A DNA stretch of 64,000 nt from Hypericum androsaemum (Eukaryota > Streptophyta > Magnoliopsida > Malpighiales > Hypericaceae). The notes under the pieces are model-generated. The model ran no database searches and was not told where the DNA came from. It saw only the letters and a program-made list of their open reading frames with translations. Below are positions 62,736 to 64,000 of this stretch, in pieces (the first letter of the stretch is position 1; the number at the start of each line of letters is the position of its first letter). The DNA is taken from assembly GCA_963995505.1 (NCBI GenBank), contig OZ023180.1, positions 16,444,689 to 16,508,688 on the forward strand. Reading direction: 5' to 3'. The position numbers and the translations under genes were made by a program.

Positions 62736-63861
62736 ATGGGTTTCTCCTCAAAACCCTTCCACCTCCACTTGCTCCTCATCCAAGCTCTCCTCTTCTTCAA
62801 GTGGGCCCACTCAGGCACCGACACCACCACCCTGGTGTACAAAGGGTGCGCAAACCAGGCATTCCAGGACCCCAACGGAGTCTACTCCCAGGCCCTCTCA
62901 GCCCTATTCGGGTCCCTGGTCTCCCAGTCCACCAAGACCAAGTTCTTCAAGACCACATCGGGTTCAGGCCAGTCCACCATCACCGGGCTCTTCCAATGCA
63001 GGGGCGACCTCTCCCTCCCCGACTGCTACAGCTGCGTCAGCAACCTCCCTGTCCTAACCGACAAGCTCTGCGGTCGGTCGGTGGCCGCAAGACTCCAGCT
63101 TTATGGGTGCTACCTCCTCTACGAGGTTGCCGGGTTCACCCAGGTCTCCGGGATGGAGATGCTCTTCAAGACATGTGGGTCCTCCAGCTCATCCGGGGGT
63201 GGGTTTGAGGAGAAGAGGGACACCGCGTTCAGCGCGGTGGCCACGGGTGTGGTTGCCGGCCATGGCTTCTTCACCACGAGGTATCAGGATGTGTATGTGT
63301 TGGGGCAATGTGAGGGGGATGTGGGGGACTCGGATTGCGGGGAGTGTGTTAAGGCAGCTTTCCAGAGGGCTCAGGTTGAGTGTGGCAACTCTGTCTCTGG
63401 CCAGATTTACTTGAACAAATGCTTCATTAGTTACGGCAACTCGCCCAATGGCGTCCCCAAGAGCTCCAGGTCGTCGTCCTCCTCGTCGTCTTCCCCTTCT
63501 TCGGGCTCTTATTCTTCGGGTAAAGTTTCGTGCTTTAAACCCAGTTTAGGCTGCTGCTTCCTGTTCCTCAGATTGGTTTTTGAAGTGTGTTTGTTTGTGT
63601 TGGTGGTGCAGGGACAGGGCAAAACACAGGGAAGACTGTGGCTATAATATTGGGAGGGGCAGCTGGTGTAGGGTTCTTGCTTATTTGCTTGATGTTTGCA
63701 AGGGGATTGATGAAGAAACATGATGGTATACTTTTTCAATTTCCCTTGTTGAGATCTGAGAATTGGAATTATGTGCCCTTTTGAACCCATTCATTCCCTG
63801 TTATTTGTTCATCCACCTGATTGCTCAAGACCTATTCATTTTCTTTTTTGCAGACTCTTGA
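62736..63861 (+). CDS. plasmodesmata-located protein (DUF26 cysteine-rich, type I membrane)
   Basis: Exons 62736-63519, 63612-63725 and 63854-63861 give 301 residues, the normal size for PDLPs. Residues 1-26 are a signal peptide. Two DUF26 (Gnk2-homologous) domains follow, each with C-x8-C-x2-C: Cys88/97/100 and Cys192/201/204. A Ser-rich stalk (243-261) leads to a single transmembrane helix at about 270-291 (TVAIILGGAAGVGFLLICLMF) and a very short cytosolic tail ending in KKHDDS. PDLPs sit in the plasmodesmal membrane and regulate cell-to-cell movement, partly through callose. The last exon contributes only two whole residues. The lack of a kinase domain separates it from cysteine-rich receptor kinases. 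I cannot tell which PDLP subgroup it belongs to. Confidence 0.92.
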
Positions 63862-64000
63862 GGAGAAAATTATGGTGTCTTGAGAGAGGAGCCAAATTTT
63901 GAGGAGGATTATTCTTTCTACATTCACTTTTTTTTTCTTCTGATATCTAGACTAGAGTAGGAAGGAAAATGAGCACAAAGTTTTGGTGAAGAAGGATAGG
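63862..64000 (+). other. 3' UTR of the PDLP gene
   Basis: Non-coding sequence following the stop codon, running to the window end. Confidence 0.6.

Overview
The window is nuclear DNA of a flowering plant, most likely a eudicot. The genes have many short exons with GT..AG introns in AT-rich sequence. They encode plant-specific or organelle-targeted proteins (MutS homologue MSH1, plastid isopropylmalate isomerase, a plasmodesmata-located DUF26 protein) and are separated by plant retrotransposons. I cannot name the species. All calls come from reading the sequence, splice sites, reading phase and recognised family motifs; no database search was run.

Layout. 1-10516 (-): MSH1, with 21 exons resolved and the 3' end cut off by the window start. 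Its introns carry a LINE fragment and a TIR element. 10517-13367: intergenic, with a 31-bp minisatellite and a LINE RNase H remnant. 13368-18013 (+): large subunit of 3-isopropylmalate dehydratase, 15 exons, intact. 18826-20196 (-): intact single-exon C2-domain protein, tail to tail with the previous gene. 21175-29770 (-): a dead Athila-type Ty3/gypsy element whose gag is fused directly to a truncated LTR. 29762-31117: a long-TIR element carrying a fragment of a BAHD acyltransferase gene (Pack-MULE-like). 32122-44672 (+): VPS53, 24 exons, intact, with two SINEs bearing target-site duplications and a foldback in its introns. 44673-55335: a gene-poor, repeat-rich stretch with a 23-bp minisatellite, a 5'-truncated LINE with a 15-bp duplication, an LTR-like segment, an unassigned ORF, a diverged duplication and a small defective Ty1/copia element. 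55336-59261 (-): a SART-1/DOT2 splicing-factor pseudogene. 59262-62735: LINE RNase H remnants and a second copy of the long-TIR element family. 62736-63861 (+): intact plasmodesmata-located protein (PDLP) gene.

The intact genes do not form a pathway. They cover organellar genome maintenance, leucine or glucosinolate-type chain elongation, Ca2+/lipid signalling, endosome-to-TGN vesicle tethering and cell-to-cell transport. The more unusual content is in the accessory DNA: captured-gene TIR elements, a pseudogene of a core splicing factor, and several retroposition scars whose duplications can be read directly.
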